Shown in pieces: positions 1 through 6,365 of a stretch of 8,724 bases of DNA. The notes under the pieces are model-generated. The model was not told the origin of the DNA and searched no databases. It was given only the letters and a program-made list of their open reading frames with translations. This stretch comes from IMCC26256 sp046081705 (GTDB lineage: Bacteria; Actinomycetota; Acidimicrobiia; IMCC26256): contig JBJTWK010000030.1 of the NCBI GenBank assembly GCA_046081705.1, positions 1-8,724 of the forward strand. Direction: 5' to 3'. Numbering within the stretch: the stretch's first letter is position 1; the number at the start of each line of letters is the position of its first letter. Made by a program: the position numbers and the translations under genes.

Positions 1-1118
1 GTGTCGATGACGCCGACCTCGCCCACCCAGTCCGCCCGCCGGGGGAAGAAGAACCCGTAGATGAGGAGCACGAGCGCCAGGATCGCCACCGGCACGAGGG
101 CGTTGCCCTTGTCCGTGTAGGTCGGGATGAGCGCCACCCCCGAGAGCAGCGCGGTCCACAGCCACAGGATCGCCACCGTGCGGCGCGGGCCGTGGCCGAG
201 CCGCATGAGCCGGTGGTGGAGGTGCTCCTTGTCGGCCACGGAGAAGGACCGGCGCGTCATGACCCGCCGGAGGAACGAGAACGCCGTGTCGATGATCGGG
301 ACCCCGAGGATCACGAACGGGATGAACAGCGGGGCGAAGAAGAAGTAGGTGACCCCGCTGTACTGGTAGTCGGCCCGGCCACCGATCGTGATCGTCGTCA
401 CGGCCATGAGCAGGCCGAGGAACAGCGCCCCGGCGTCACCCATCATGATGCGGGCGGGGTGCCAGTTGAACGGCAGGAAGCCCACGCAGACCCCGACCGC
501 GATGACCGCGATGAGCGGCGCGACGTTCGACCCCTCGAGGAAGCCGTTCTTGAACAGCCGATCGCTGTAGAGGAACAGTGCGGTCCCGGCGATCGCCACG
601 ATGCCGCCGGCCAGCCCGTCGAGTCCGTCGATGAGGTTGATGGCGTTGGCGAAGAGCACGACCATGAGCACGGTGACGATCGGCGCAAGGTCGGCGGCGA
701 GCACGATGGTGTCGCCCGAGAAGAACGGCACCCGGAAGAACAGCATCTGCACGCCGAAGAGGGACAGCAGGCCGCCGGCCAGCACCATCCCGGCGACCTT
801 GGCCGGGGGCGAGACGTCCCGGAGGTCGTCGAGCGCGCCGACTGCGAACATCACCGCGGCCGCAAGCACCACCCCGAGCGGCTCGCTCGACCCGTTGAAC
901 ATCTCGTCGAACTGCGGCACCTGCCAGGCCACCGCCATGGCCACGAGGAAGCCGATGAACATGGCTGCGCCGCCGAGCGACACCATCGGCCGCGTGTGCA
1001 CCCCGCGCGGGTTGGGCGGGACCACCGCCCCGGCCCGGATCGCGAGCCGCCGCACGACGGGCATGCACGCCGCGGTCACCCCGACGGCGACCAGGAATGC
1101 GACGGCGTAGCCACCCAC
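1..1118 (-). CDS. wecA: WecA/MraY-family polyprenyl-phosphate sugar-1-phosphate transferase (3' end beyond window)
   Basis: The frame encodes 372 residues and is still open at position 1, so only the C-terminal tail is missing. Such enzymes are multi-pass membrane proteins that move a sugar-1-phosphate, typically GlcNAc-1-P, from UDP-sugar to undecaprenyl or decaprenyl phosphate, starting lipid-linked glycan synthesis. Visible family marks: GALDD with the Asp pair at about 97-98, NAINLIDGLDGLAGG at 158-172, GFLPFNWHPARIMMGDAGA at 213-231, and the UDP-sugar-associated HLHHRL at 299-304. Many hydrophobic helices separate them. The histidine motif favours WecA over peptidoglycan MraY. I chose GTG 1118, 10 bp after the glyA stop, because it restores the usual first membrane helix (GGYAVAFLVAVGVTAACMP). 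No Shine-Dalgarno is seen, so coupling to glyA is likely. GTG 1079 would cut into that helix. The family call is firm; the exact sugar and lipid are inferred. Confidence 0.9.
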   Translation of the reverse strand, partial: MGGYAVAFLVAVGVTAACMPVVRRLAIRAGAVVPPNPRGVHTRPMVSLGGAAMFIGFLVAMAVAWQVPQFDEMFNGSSEPLGVVLAAAVMFAVGALDDLRDVSPPAKVAGMVLAGGLLSLFGVQMLFFRVPFFSGDTIVLAADLAPIVTVLMVVLFANAINLIDGLDGLAGGIVAIAGTALFLYSDRLFKNGFLEGSNVAPLIAVIAVGVCVGFLPFNWHPARIMMGDAGALFLGLLMAVTTITIGGRADYQYSGVTYFFFAPLFIPFVILGVPIIDTAFSFLRRVMTRRSFSVADKEHLHHRLMRLGHGPRRTVAILWLWTALLSGVALIPTYTDKGNALVPVAILALVLLIYGFFFPRRADWVGEVGVID

Positions 1119-1128
1119 GACGAGGGCG

Positions 1129-2391
1129 TCAGGCGTACAGGCCGGGGTACGGGACGAACTTCGAGCAGAGCGCGTGCACCTGGTCGAGGACCTCGGCGCG
1201 CACCGCCTCGTCCTCGGGTGCCCCGAGCACCACGCCGATGAGCCGCGCGATCTCGGCCATCTCGGGCTCGGCCATCCCGGCGGTCGTGACCGAGGCGGTG
1301 CCGAGGCGGATGCCACTCGTGACGAACGGCTTCTCGGGGTCGTTCGGGATCGCGTTCTTGTTGCAGGTGATCCCGGCGAGGTCGAGGGCCTCCTGGGCGA
1401 CCTTGCCGGTCACCCCGAACGGTCGCAGGTCGACGAGGACGAGGTGGTTGTCGGTACCGCCCGACACGATGCGGAACCCGGCCGCCGCGAGGGTCTCGGA
1501 GAGGGCGCGGGCGTTGCGCACGATCTGGGCCGCGTACTCCCGGAACTCGGGACGGGACGCCTCGAGGAACGCCACGGCCTTCGCCGCCACCACGTGCATG
1601 AGCGGACCGCCCTGCAGGCCCGGGAAGACCGCCTTGTCGATCGCCGCGGCGTGCTCCGACCGACTCAGGATGCACCCGGCGCGCGGGCCGCGCAGGGTCT
1701 TGTGGGTCGTGAAGGTCACGACGTCCGCGTACGGGACCGGCGACGGGTGAGCGCCACCCGCGATGAGGCCGGCGATGTGGGCGGCGTCGACCATGAGGAG
1801 CGCACCCACCTCGTCGGCGATCTCGCGGAACGCGGCGAAGTCGATGGCGCGCGGGTAGGCGGTGGCCCCGGCGATGATCATCCGCGGGCGCTCGGCCCGC
1901 GCCGTCTCGCGCACGACGTCGAGATCGATGGTCTCGGTCTCGGCGTCCACCCCGTAGGCCACGAAGTCGTAGATGCGACCCGAGAAGTTGACCGGCGATC
2001 CGTGGGTCAGGTGGCCGCCCTTGTCGAGGCGCAGCCCCATCACCTTGTCGCCGGGCTGCAGCAGCCCGAGGTACACCGCCATGTTCGCGTTCGCACCCGA
2101 GTGCGGTTGCACGTTCGCGTGCTCCGCACCGAACAGCGCCTTGACGCGGTCGCGGGCGAGGTCCTCGGCCTCGTCCACCACCGCGTTGCCCCCGTAGTAC
2201 CGCTTGCCCGGGTAGCCCTCGGAGTACTTGTTCGTGAGCGGTGAACCCTGGGCCGCCATCACTGCGGGCGACGTGAAGTTCTCCGACGCAATGAGCTGCA
2301 GCGTGGTGTTCTGCCGCTCCACCTCACGCTGCAGGATGTCGGCGATCGTCGGGTCGCTCGCCCGGATGGCGTCGAATGCGGGATCGGTCAT
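1129..2391 (-). CDS. glyA: Serine hydroxymethyltransferase
   Basis: A complete 420-residue cytosolic PLP enzyme of normal family length. It interconverts serine plus tetrahydrofolate with glycine plus 5,10-methylenetetrahydrofolate, the main source of one-carbon units. The PLP-binding lysine is K231 within TTHKTLRGPRAG. Other recognisable signatures are LIASENFTSPAV (33-44), NKYSEGYPGKRYYGG (54-68), SGANANMAVYLGLL (98-111), VDAAHIAGLIAGG (201-213) with the cofactor-stacking His and Asp, and GIRLGT (360-365) with the substrate carboxylate-binding Arg. All expected catalytic residues are present. The ATG at 2391 gives a typical N-terminus; the only Shine-Dalgarno-like element, GAGGA at 2403-2407, lies 11 bp upstream, which is rather far. 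The gene lies 36 bp after rpiB and 10 bp before the wecA start, so it is probably the middle gene of an operon. Confidence 0.97.
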   Translation of the reverse strand: MTDPAFDAIRASDPTIADILQREVERQNTTLQLIASENFTSPAVMAAQGSPLTNKYSEGYPGKRYYGGNAVVDEAEDLARDRVKALFGAEHANVQPHSGANANMAVYLGLLQPGDKVMGLRLDKGGHLTHGSPVNFSGRIYDFVAYGVDAETETIDLDVVRETARAERPRMIIAGATAYPRAIDFAAFREIADEVGALLMVDAAHIAGLIAGGAHPSPVPYADVVTFTTHKTLRGPRAGCILSRSEHAAAIDKAVFPGLQGGPLMHVVAAKAVAFLEASRPEFREYAAQIVRNARALSETLAAAGFRIVSGGTDNHLVLVDLRPFGVTGKVAQEALDLAGITCNKNAIPNDPEKPFVTSGIRLGTASVTTAGMAEPEMAEIARLIGVVLGAPEDEAVRAEVLDQVHALCSKFVPYPGLYA

Positions 2392-2427
2392 GGGGTGCGT
2401 GGTCCTCGGGTCTCGTCGGGTCGGGGT

Positions 2428-2877
2428 TCAGTCGGCGCCGGAGCGCTCGATGTCGGTGATCTTGTCGACGCGGCGGGCGTGTCGGCCGCCCTCGAACTCC
2501 GCGGCGAGGTAGGCGCGCACGGCGTCCTCGGCCACCTGCTCGCCGACGAAGCGCGCGCCCAGCGAGCACACGTTGGCGTCGTTGTGCTCGACGGCGAGTC
2601 GGGCCGAGGTGACGTCGCGCACCACTGCGCATCGGACACCGTCGATCTTGTTGGCGGCGATCGCGATGCCGTTGCCGCTGCCGCACACGACGACGCCGCG
2701 ATCGGCGAGCCCGTCCCGGACCGCCCGCCCCACGGCCGCGCCGAGGTCGGGGTAGTCGACGGAGTCCGTGGAGAAGGCGCCGAGATCGATGACCTCGTGG
2801 CCGTCCGCGGCGACCATCCCGCGCAGGTGCTCCTTGAGGGCGAAGCCCGCGTGGTCCGCGCCGAACGCCACCCTCAT
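2428..2877 (-). CDS. rpiB: Ribose-5-phosphate isomerase B
   Basis: A complete 149-residue protein of the RpiB/LacAB family, which interconverts ribose 5-phosphate and ribulose 5-phosphate in the non-oxidative pentose phosphate pathway. The N-terminal GADHAGFALKEHL places Asp8 and His9 as in known RpiB proteins. The catalytic cysteine is C65 in VVVCGSGNGIAIAANK (62-77), and HNDANVCSLGAR (98-109) carries the ring-opening His98 with Asn99. A basic tail segment with R132 and R136 fits phosphate binding. The anion-hole segment reads CGSGNG where many homologues have CGTG. The ATG at 2877 is supported by GGAG at 2886-2889 with an 8-base spacer, the clearest ribosome binding site in the window. It is the first gene of the rpiB-glyA-wecA run, after a 116-bp gap. 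Confidence 0.95.
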   Translation of the reverse strand: MRVAFGADHAGFALKEHLRGMVAADGHEVIDLGAFSTDSVDYPDLGAAVGRAVRDGLADRGVVVCGSGNGIAIAANKIDGVRCAVVRDVTSARLAVEHNDANVCSLGARFVGEQVAEDAVRAYLAAEFEGGRHARRVDKITDIERSGAD

Positions 2878-2885
2878 CGGGGGAA

Positions 2886-2889
2886 CTCC
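2886..2889 (-). promoter_or_regulatory. Shine-Dalgarno site of rpiB
   Basis: GGAG on the minus strand, separated by 8 bases from the ATG at 2877. Spacing and match are good, and it decides the rpiB start. No comparable site precedes the polysaccharide genes in this window, so rpiB probably has a true 5' leader. Confidence 0.6.
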
Positions 2890-2934
2890 GTCTCGGAGAC
2901 CCCGGGCGACGACCGTCGGTACCGCATCGCGGCG

Positions 2935-2940
2935 ACTCTA
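2935..2940 (-). promoter_or_regulatory. Candidate -10 box for the rpiB-glyA-wecA operon
   Basis: TAGAGT on the minus strand fits the actinobacterial TANNNT -10 consensus. It would start transcription about 50 bases before rpiB, leaving a leader that contains the GGAG site. The same hexamer lies in front of the Wzc-like gene at 7854. No convincing -35 element is seen; the expected position is very GC-rich. A short TANNNT match can arise by chance. Confidence 0.3.
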
Positions 2941-2952
2941 CCGCCGCCCCCG

Positions 2953-2993
2953 CCGCGGGCCGGGGCCGATCCGGCCGTCGCGTCCTCCCGCGG
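2953..2993 (-). terminator. Candidate GC-rich terminator hairpin after the GT4 gene
   Basis: CCGCGGG at 2953-2959 is the exact reverse complement of CCCGCGG at 2987-2993, a 7-bp outer stem starting at the base after the stop codon of the minus-strand GT gene. Inside it, CCGG at 2960-2963 can pair with CCGG at 2971-2974 around a 7-base loop. No T-run follows, so this would be a U-less actinobacterial-type terminator if it works. The high GC makes chance pairing possible. Confidence 0.35.
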
Positions 2994-4142
2994 TCAGGCC
3001 CCCGCGTCGCAGTACGCCGCGAGCAGCCCCTCGAGGTGGCTCGTCCAATCCGACGGTGCGAGCGCCGGCGCCGCCCGGTACCGCTCGGGGTCGGCGGCGA
3101 ACGCCTCGAGACTCGCCGTGAGCGCGCCGACGTCGCGGGCCGGGACCAGCAGCGGCGCGCTCTCGGGTGCGGTGAGTTCGGGGATGCCCCCCATGCGGGT
3201 GCCGATCACCGGGATCCCCCGGGCCCGCGCCTCGTTGAGCACGATCGGCGCGGGGTCGCGCCACTCCGAGGGCACGACGAGGCAGTCGATGTCCGCGAGC
3301 ACCTGTTCCTTGGCCGCACCGTCGAGCCAGCCGAGCGCCTCCACCCCGCCGCCCGCGGTCGCCACGGCATCGGCGAGCGGCCCCCGCCCGCCCACGAGCA
3401 GTCGCGCCCCGGGCAGCGCGGCGCGCCCGAACGCGGCGAGCAGCGTCGACACCCCCTTGTGCGGCGCGAGCTGTCCCAGGTACCCGAAGACCGGGCCACC
3501 CCCGGCGTGCGAGCGGGCCGGTCGGTCCGCCGGCGCCGGTTCGACCGGGTTGTGCAGGACCCGGGTACGGCCCGCGGCCCACGGCACCCGCCGGTGCTCA
3601 CGGGCCACCGCGTCGGACACCGCGAGGAGCAGCTCGGGCGCGTGGGCACGCACCTGGCGTTCCCGCACCCGCGTGATCGTCGAGCAGCCGCGGCAGGGCG
3701 AGTCGCAGGCGGTGCCGTCGCGGCGGACCATGGCCGTTCGTTGGCACAGCATCCAGTAGTCGTGGAGGGTGTGCACGTGCGGGACGCCGAGGCGACCGGG
3801 TCGTACCAGCGCGACCGCCGACATGCCCTGCACCGTGTGCGAGTGCACGACGTCGGGGCGGAAGGTCCGGATCGCGTCGTCGAGGATGCCGGCGGTCGCC
3901 GGGTTCCACACGTCGCGCAGGTGCATCACGGCGCGCTTCGACCCGGGTTGCGAGGCGAACTCCTGTAACGGGTACGGACGGGCCGGCACCTGTGCGATCA
4001 CGCGGGCACCGGGTGATCCGTACGTCACGACCCCCACGTCGTGGCCCGCGGCGGCCAGTCGGTCGGCCAGGGCCGCCGCGTGCAGTTCGGCGCCACCGAG
4101 GACGTTCGGGGGCCAGAGGGAGGACAGCAGGAGCACACGCAC
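2994..4142 (-). CDS. GT4-family glycosyltransferase with a four-cysteine insert
   Basis: A complete 382-residue GT-B fold enzyme, probably adding one sugar from a nucleotide donor to a lipid-linked oligosaccharide at the inner face of the membrane. The N-terminal domain opens with VLLLSSLWPPNVLGGAELHA (3-22), whose GGAE loop is typical of GT4, followed by DVVHSHTVQG (97-106) and HTLHDYWMLC (124-133). The C-terminal donor domain has FGYLGQLAPHKG (219-230), GGRGP (251-255), and PSEWRDPAPIVLNEARARGIPVIG (291-314). In that last motif the first acid of the usual E-x7-E pair is Asp296 and the second is Glu304. Cysteines at 133, 146, 150 and 153 sit in a short insert after the HDYW motif and could bind a metal. 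The start is GTG 4142, whose product begins exactly at the first beta strand; no Shine-Dalgarno is seen. Sugar specificity cannot be read. Confidence 0.9.
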   Translation of the reverse strand: MRVLLLSSLWPPNVLGGAELHAAALADRLAAAGHDVGVVTYGSPGARVIAQVPARPYPLQEFASQPGSKRAVMHLRDVWNPATAGILDDAIRTFRPDVVHSHTVQGMSAVALVRPGRLGVPHVHTLHDYWMLCQRTAMVRRDGTACDSPCRGCSTITRVRERQVRAHAPELLLAVSDAVAREHRRVPWAAGRTRVLHNPVEPAPADRPARSHAGGGPVFGYLGQLAPHKGVSTLLAAFGRAALPGARLLVGGRGPLADAVATAGGGVEALGWLDGAAKEQVLADIDCLVVPSEWRDPAPIVLNEARARGIPVIGTRMGGIPELTAPESAPLLVPARDVGALTASLEAFAADPERYRAAPALAPSDWTSHLEGLLAAYCDAGA

Positions 4143-4151
4143 GACGCACTT

Positions 4152-4157
4152 AGGCTA
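4152..4157 (-). promoter_or_regulatory. Candidate -10 box for the minus-strand GT4 gene
   Basis: TAGCCT on the minus strand matches TANNNT and ends 9 bases before the GTG start at 4142, so transcription would begin within a few bases of the start codon. This fits a nearly leaderless mRNA and would explain the missing Shine-Dalgarno. The complementary strand also reads TAGGCT at 4151-4156, which could serve the divergent plus-strand GT gene. No clear -35 element is seen. Confidence 0.3.
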
Positions 4158-4207
4158 GACCCGGTCCGAGCGCAGTCGCGCCCCGCTCCGAGCCCCGGCA
4201 GGTCGTC

Positions 4208-5284
4208 ATCCGCACCGCGATCGTCCACGATCACCTCGTCCAGACCGGCGGGGCCGAGCGCGTCCTGCTCGCGTTGGCCCGGGCGCTGCCGGGCAGTCCG
4301 GTGCACACCTCCTTCTACGACCCGGCCCGCACCTACCCGGAGCTCGGGGACCTCGACGTCCGCCCGATGCCCATCGATCGGATCGGGCTGCTGCGCGCGC
4401 ACCACCGGGTCGCCTTCCCGTTGCTCGCACCCTCGTTCTCTGCGACCCGGATCGATGCCGACGTGACCCTGTGCTCGACCGCCGGGTGGTCGCACGGTGT
4501 GCACTCGACCGGACCGAAGGTCGCCTACTGGTACGCGCCCGCCCGCTGGCTCCACCAGTTGGACCAGTACGCCGGGAGCCGGCGGGTGATGCGGCTCGGC
4601 GCTCGGGCGCTCGCCCCCGCACTCGGTCCGTGGGACCGGCGCGCCGTCGCCGGGGTCTCGCGGCACCTCGCCCTCTCGACCGTGATCCGACGCCGCCTCG
4701 AGGACATCTACCGGGTCGACGTGGAGCTGCTGGCGCCGCCCTCGATCTTCGGTACTGAGGGGCCCGTCGAGGAGCACGGCATCGAGCCCGGGTACCTGCT
4801 GTGCGTCGCACGCCTCCTCCCGTACAAGAACGTCGACGTCGTGATCGAGGCCGCCCGTCGGGTCGGCGCGCGGCTCGTCGTCGTCGGGCGGGGCCCCGAG
4901 GCGGACCGTCTGCGAGCGTCCGCGCCCGCGACCACGACGTTCCTCGAGGGTGTGCCCGACGCGCAGCTGCGCGCGCTGTACCGCGACTGCCATGCGCTCG
5001 TCGCCGCCGCGTACGAGGACTTCGGCCTCACCCCACTGGAGGCCGCCGCCTTCGGCCGCCCGAGCGCGGTGCTCGCCGGCGGCGGGTTCCTCGACACCGT
5101 CGTCGACGGCGCGACGGGCGTGATGTTCGCCACCCCCGACCCCGACGCCGTCGCCGCCGCGCTGCGGAGGGTCCTCGACGAGCGCTGGGATCCCGCCGTG
5201 CTGCGCGCCCGGTCGGGCGAGTTCTCGGAGGCTGCGTTCGCCGCGCGGCTGCGGACGGTCGTCAGCGAGGTCGCCGACGGGTGA
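4208..5284 (+). CDS. GT4-family glycosyltransferase (WbaZ-like) with apparent ATC start
   Basis: From codon 4208 the frame gives 358 residues of a GT-B glycosyltransferase likely acting in polysaccharide repeat-unit synthesis. The conserved opening TAIVHDHLVQTGGAERVLLA (3-22) matches the family pattern xAIVHDxLxxxGGAERVL. Later come KVAYWYAPARWLH (104-116), where relatives usually have a HTPxRY-type motif; YLLCVARLLPYKNVDVVIEA (196-215) with donor-binding R202 and K207; VVGRGPE (225-231); and YEDFGLTPLEAAAFGRP (269-285) with the E-x7-E pair E270/E278. The first canonical start in frame is TTG 4274, which would remove 22 residues including the GGAERV loop. An in-frame TAG stands at 4151, and no ATG, GTG or TTG occurs between 4143 and 4207 in any frame. 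ATC 4208, with AGG at 4200-4202 upstream, is therefore the best start, unless a base error hides ATG. The 3' end overlaps the opposing gene by 23 bp. Confidence 0.85.
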   Translation: MRTAIVHDHLVQTGGAERVLLALARALPGSPVHTSFYDPARTYPELGDLDVRPMPIDRIGLLRAHHRVAFPLLAPSFSATRIDADVTLCSTAGWSHGVHSTGPKVAYWYAPARWLHQLDQYAGSRRVMRLGARALAPALGPWDRRAVAGVSRHLALSTVIRRRLEDIYRVDVELLAPPSIFGTEGPVEEHGIEPGYLLCVARLLPYKNVDVVIEAARRVGARLVVVGRGPEADRLRASAPATTTFLEGVPDAQLRALYRDCHALVAAAYEDFGLTPLEAAAFGRPSAVLAGGGFLDTVVDGATGVMFATPDPDAVAAALRRVLDERWDPAVLRARSGEFSEAAFAARLRTVVSEVADG

Positions 5285-6365
5285 CCGCCGACTCGTAGGC
5301 CTCCACGAGGCGCGCCCCGACCGCCGCGCGGGTGGCGAGCCAGTCGGGCGCGATCGGGGCGTGCCGGGTCGGTTCGACGGCCGCGGCCCGGACGATCGCC
5401 TCCCGCCAACCCGCGCGGTCGTCGGGATCGATCACCGTGGTGCGCCCGTCGCCGACCTCCACGAGAGCCGGGTCGGTTGACGAGACGACCGGGGTCCCCA
5501 CGGCGAGTGCCTCGACCACGGGGAGCCCGAACCCCTCCTCGCGCGACGGGTACAGCACGACCGTGGTGTGCTCGTAGAGCCAGCGCAGCGCGGGATCCGG
5601 CAGCCCGCGCAGCCAGTGCGCGGTCCCCGCCCGCTCGAGGTCGTCGAGCCGGGCCACGAGGTCGTCCGAGCGCCACGCCCCGCTGCCCGCCACCACGAGG
5701 TGGAGCCCGGTGTCCCGGTGGATGTCGGGCCACTGCTCGATGAGCACGACGAGGTTCTTGCGGGGCGAGAGGTCGCCCACGGCGAGCGCGAACGGGACGC
5801 TGCCGAGCGCATCCACCGGCTCGGCCGGACGCGCGTAGAGCTCGCTCCCGAACGGCAGCCCGACGAGCTCGGCCTTGGCTCCCCACGCCGGATCCGCGGC
5901 GTGCAGGGTCGCGACGATCGCGTGCGTGTGGGTCACGAGCACATCGGCCCGACGCAGCGCCCGGCGGTACTCCCGGGGCAGCACGAAACGCTTCGCGAGG
6001 CGGAACTGCGCCGGGTCGTGGAGCAGCGTGAGGTCGTGCACCGTGAGCACCTCGGGCAGGTCGGTCACCGGCAGGACGTGCTTGCCCGCATGGATCACGT
6101 CGACCCGGTGCGCGGCCAGCGCGTGGGCGGCGCGCCAGCGGACCCAGGACGCGGTCCCGATCTGGCCTGACGCCGGGATCGTCACCGTGGCCACGAGGTT
6201 GGGCAGACCCAGCCCCTCGACCACGGGGATCCCGCCCTCGGGTACTGCGGCGACGACCTCGACGTCGTGCCGGAGCCGGAGGACGGTGAGCATCTCCCGG
6301 GCGACGCGCGCGATGCCGTCCCGCCGATCGAGCGTCTCGGCGATCAGCCCGACCCGGAGGGTCAC
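5262..6365 (-). CDS. GT4-family glycosyltransferase (mannosyltransferase-like)
   Basis: A complete 367-residue GT-B glycosyltransferase. It starts VTLRVGLIAETLDRRDGIAR, where DGIAR is the nucleotide-sugar-side glycine loop of this subgroup. VDVIHAGKHVLP (88-99) and LTVHDLTLLHDPAQF (107-121) are typical of the WbpY/MtfB-like GT4 branch, in which HDL follows the third strand. The donor domain contains FALAVGDLSPRKNLVVLIE (192-210) with R202 and K203, and LYPSREEGFGLPVVEALAVG (271-290) with the E-x7-E pair E277/E285. The chosen GTG 6365 shares a GTGA overlap with the stop of the polymerase gene upstream, implying translational coupling. The frame stays open further upstream to 6542, but that part lies over the polymerase and looks non-native. 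It converges with the plus-strand GT gene. Sugar and linkage are unknown; mannosyl transfer is only a family-based guess. Confidence 0.9.
   Translation of the reverse strand: MTLRVGLIAETLDRRDGIARVAREMLTVLRLRHDVEVVAAVPEGGIPVVEGLGLPNLVATVTIPASGQIGTASWVRWRAAHALAAHRVDVIHAGKHVLPVTDLPEVLTVHDLTLLHDPAQFRLAKRFVLPREYRRALRRADVLVTHTHAIVATLHAADPAWGAKAELVGLPFGSELYARPAEPVDALGSVPFALAVGDLSPRKNLVVLIEQWPDIHRDTGLHLVVAGSGAWRSDDLVARLDDLERAGTAHWLRGLPDPALRWLYEHTTVVLYPSREEGFGLPVVEALAVGTPVVSSTDPALVEVGDGRTTVIDPDDRAGWREAIVRAAAVEPTRHAPIAPDWLATRAAVGARLVEAYESAVTRRRPR

Noticed and set aside
192..1241. Long plus-strand open frame antisense to wecA (349 codons), rich in Arg, Glu, His and Asp
   Set aside because: Its composition is that of an antisense shadow in GC-rich DNA, and the opposite strand encodes an unmistakable WecA.
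1174..2244. Plus-strand open frame of 356 codons
   Set aside because: It lies wholly antisense to glyA, which has all catalytic motifs; the product is low-complexity Arg/Gly/Val/His.
2395..3759. Plus-strand open frame of 454 codons
   Set aside because: It spans rpiB, the intergenic gap and the GT gene in antisense, and its composition changes abruptly at each boundary.
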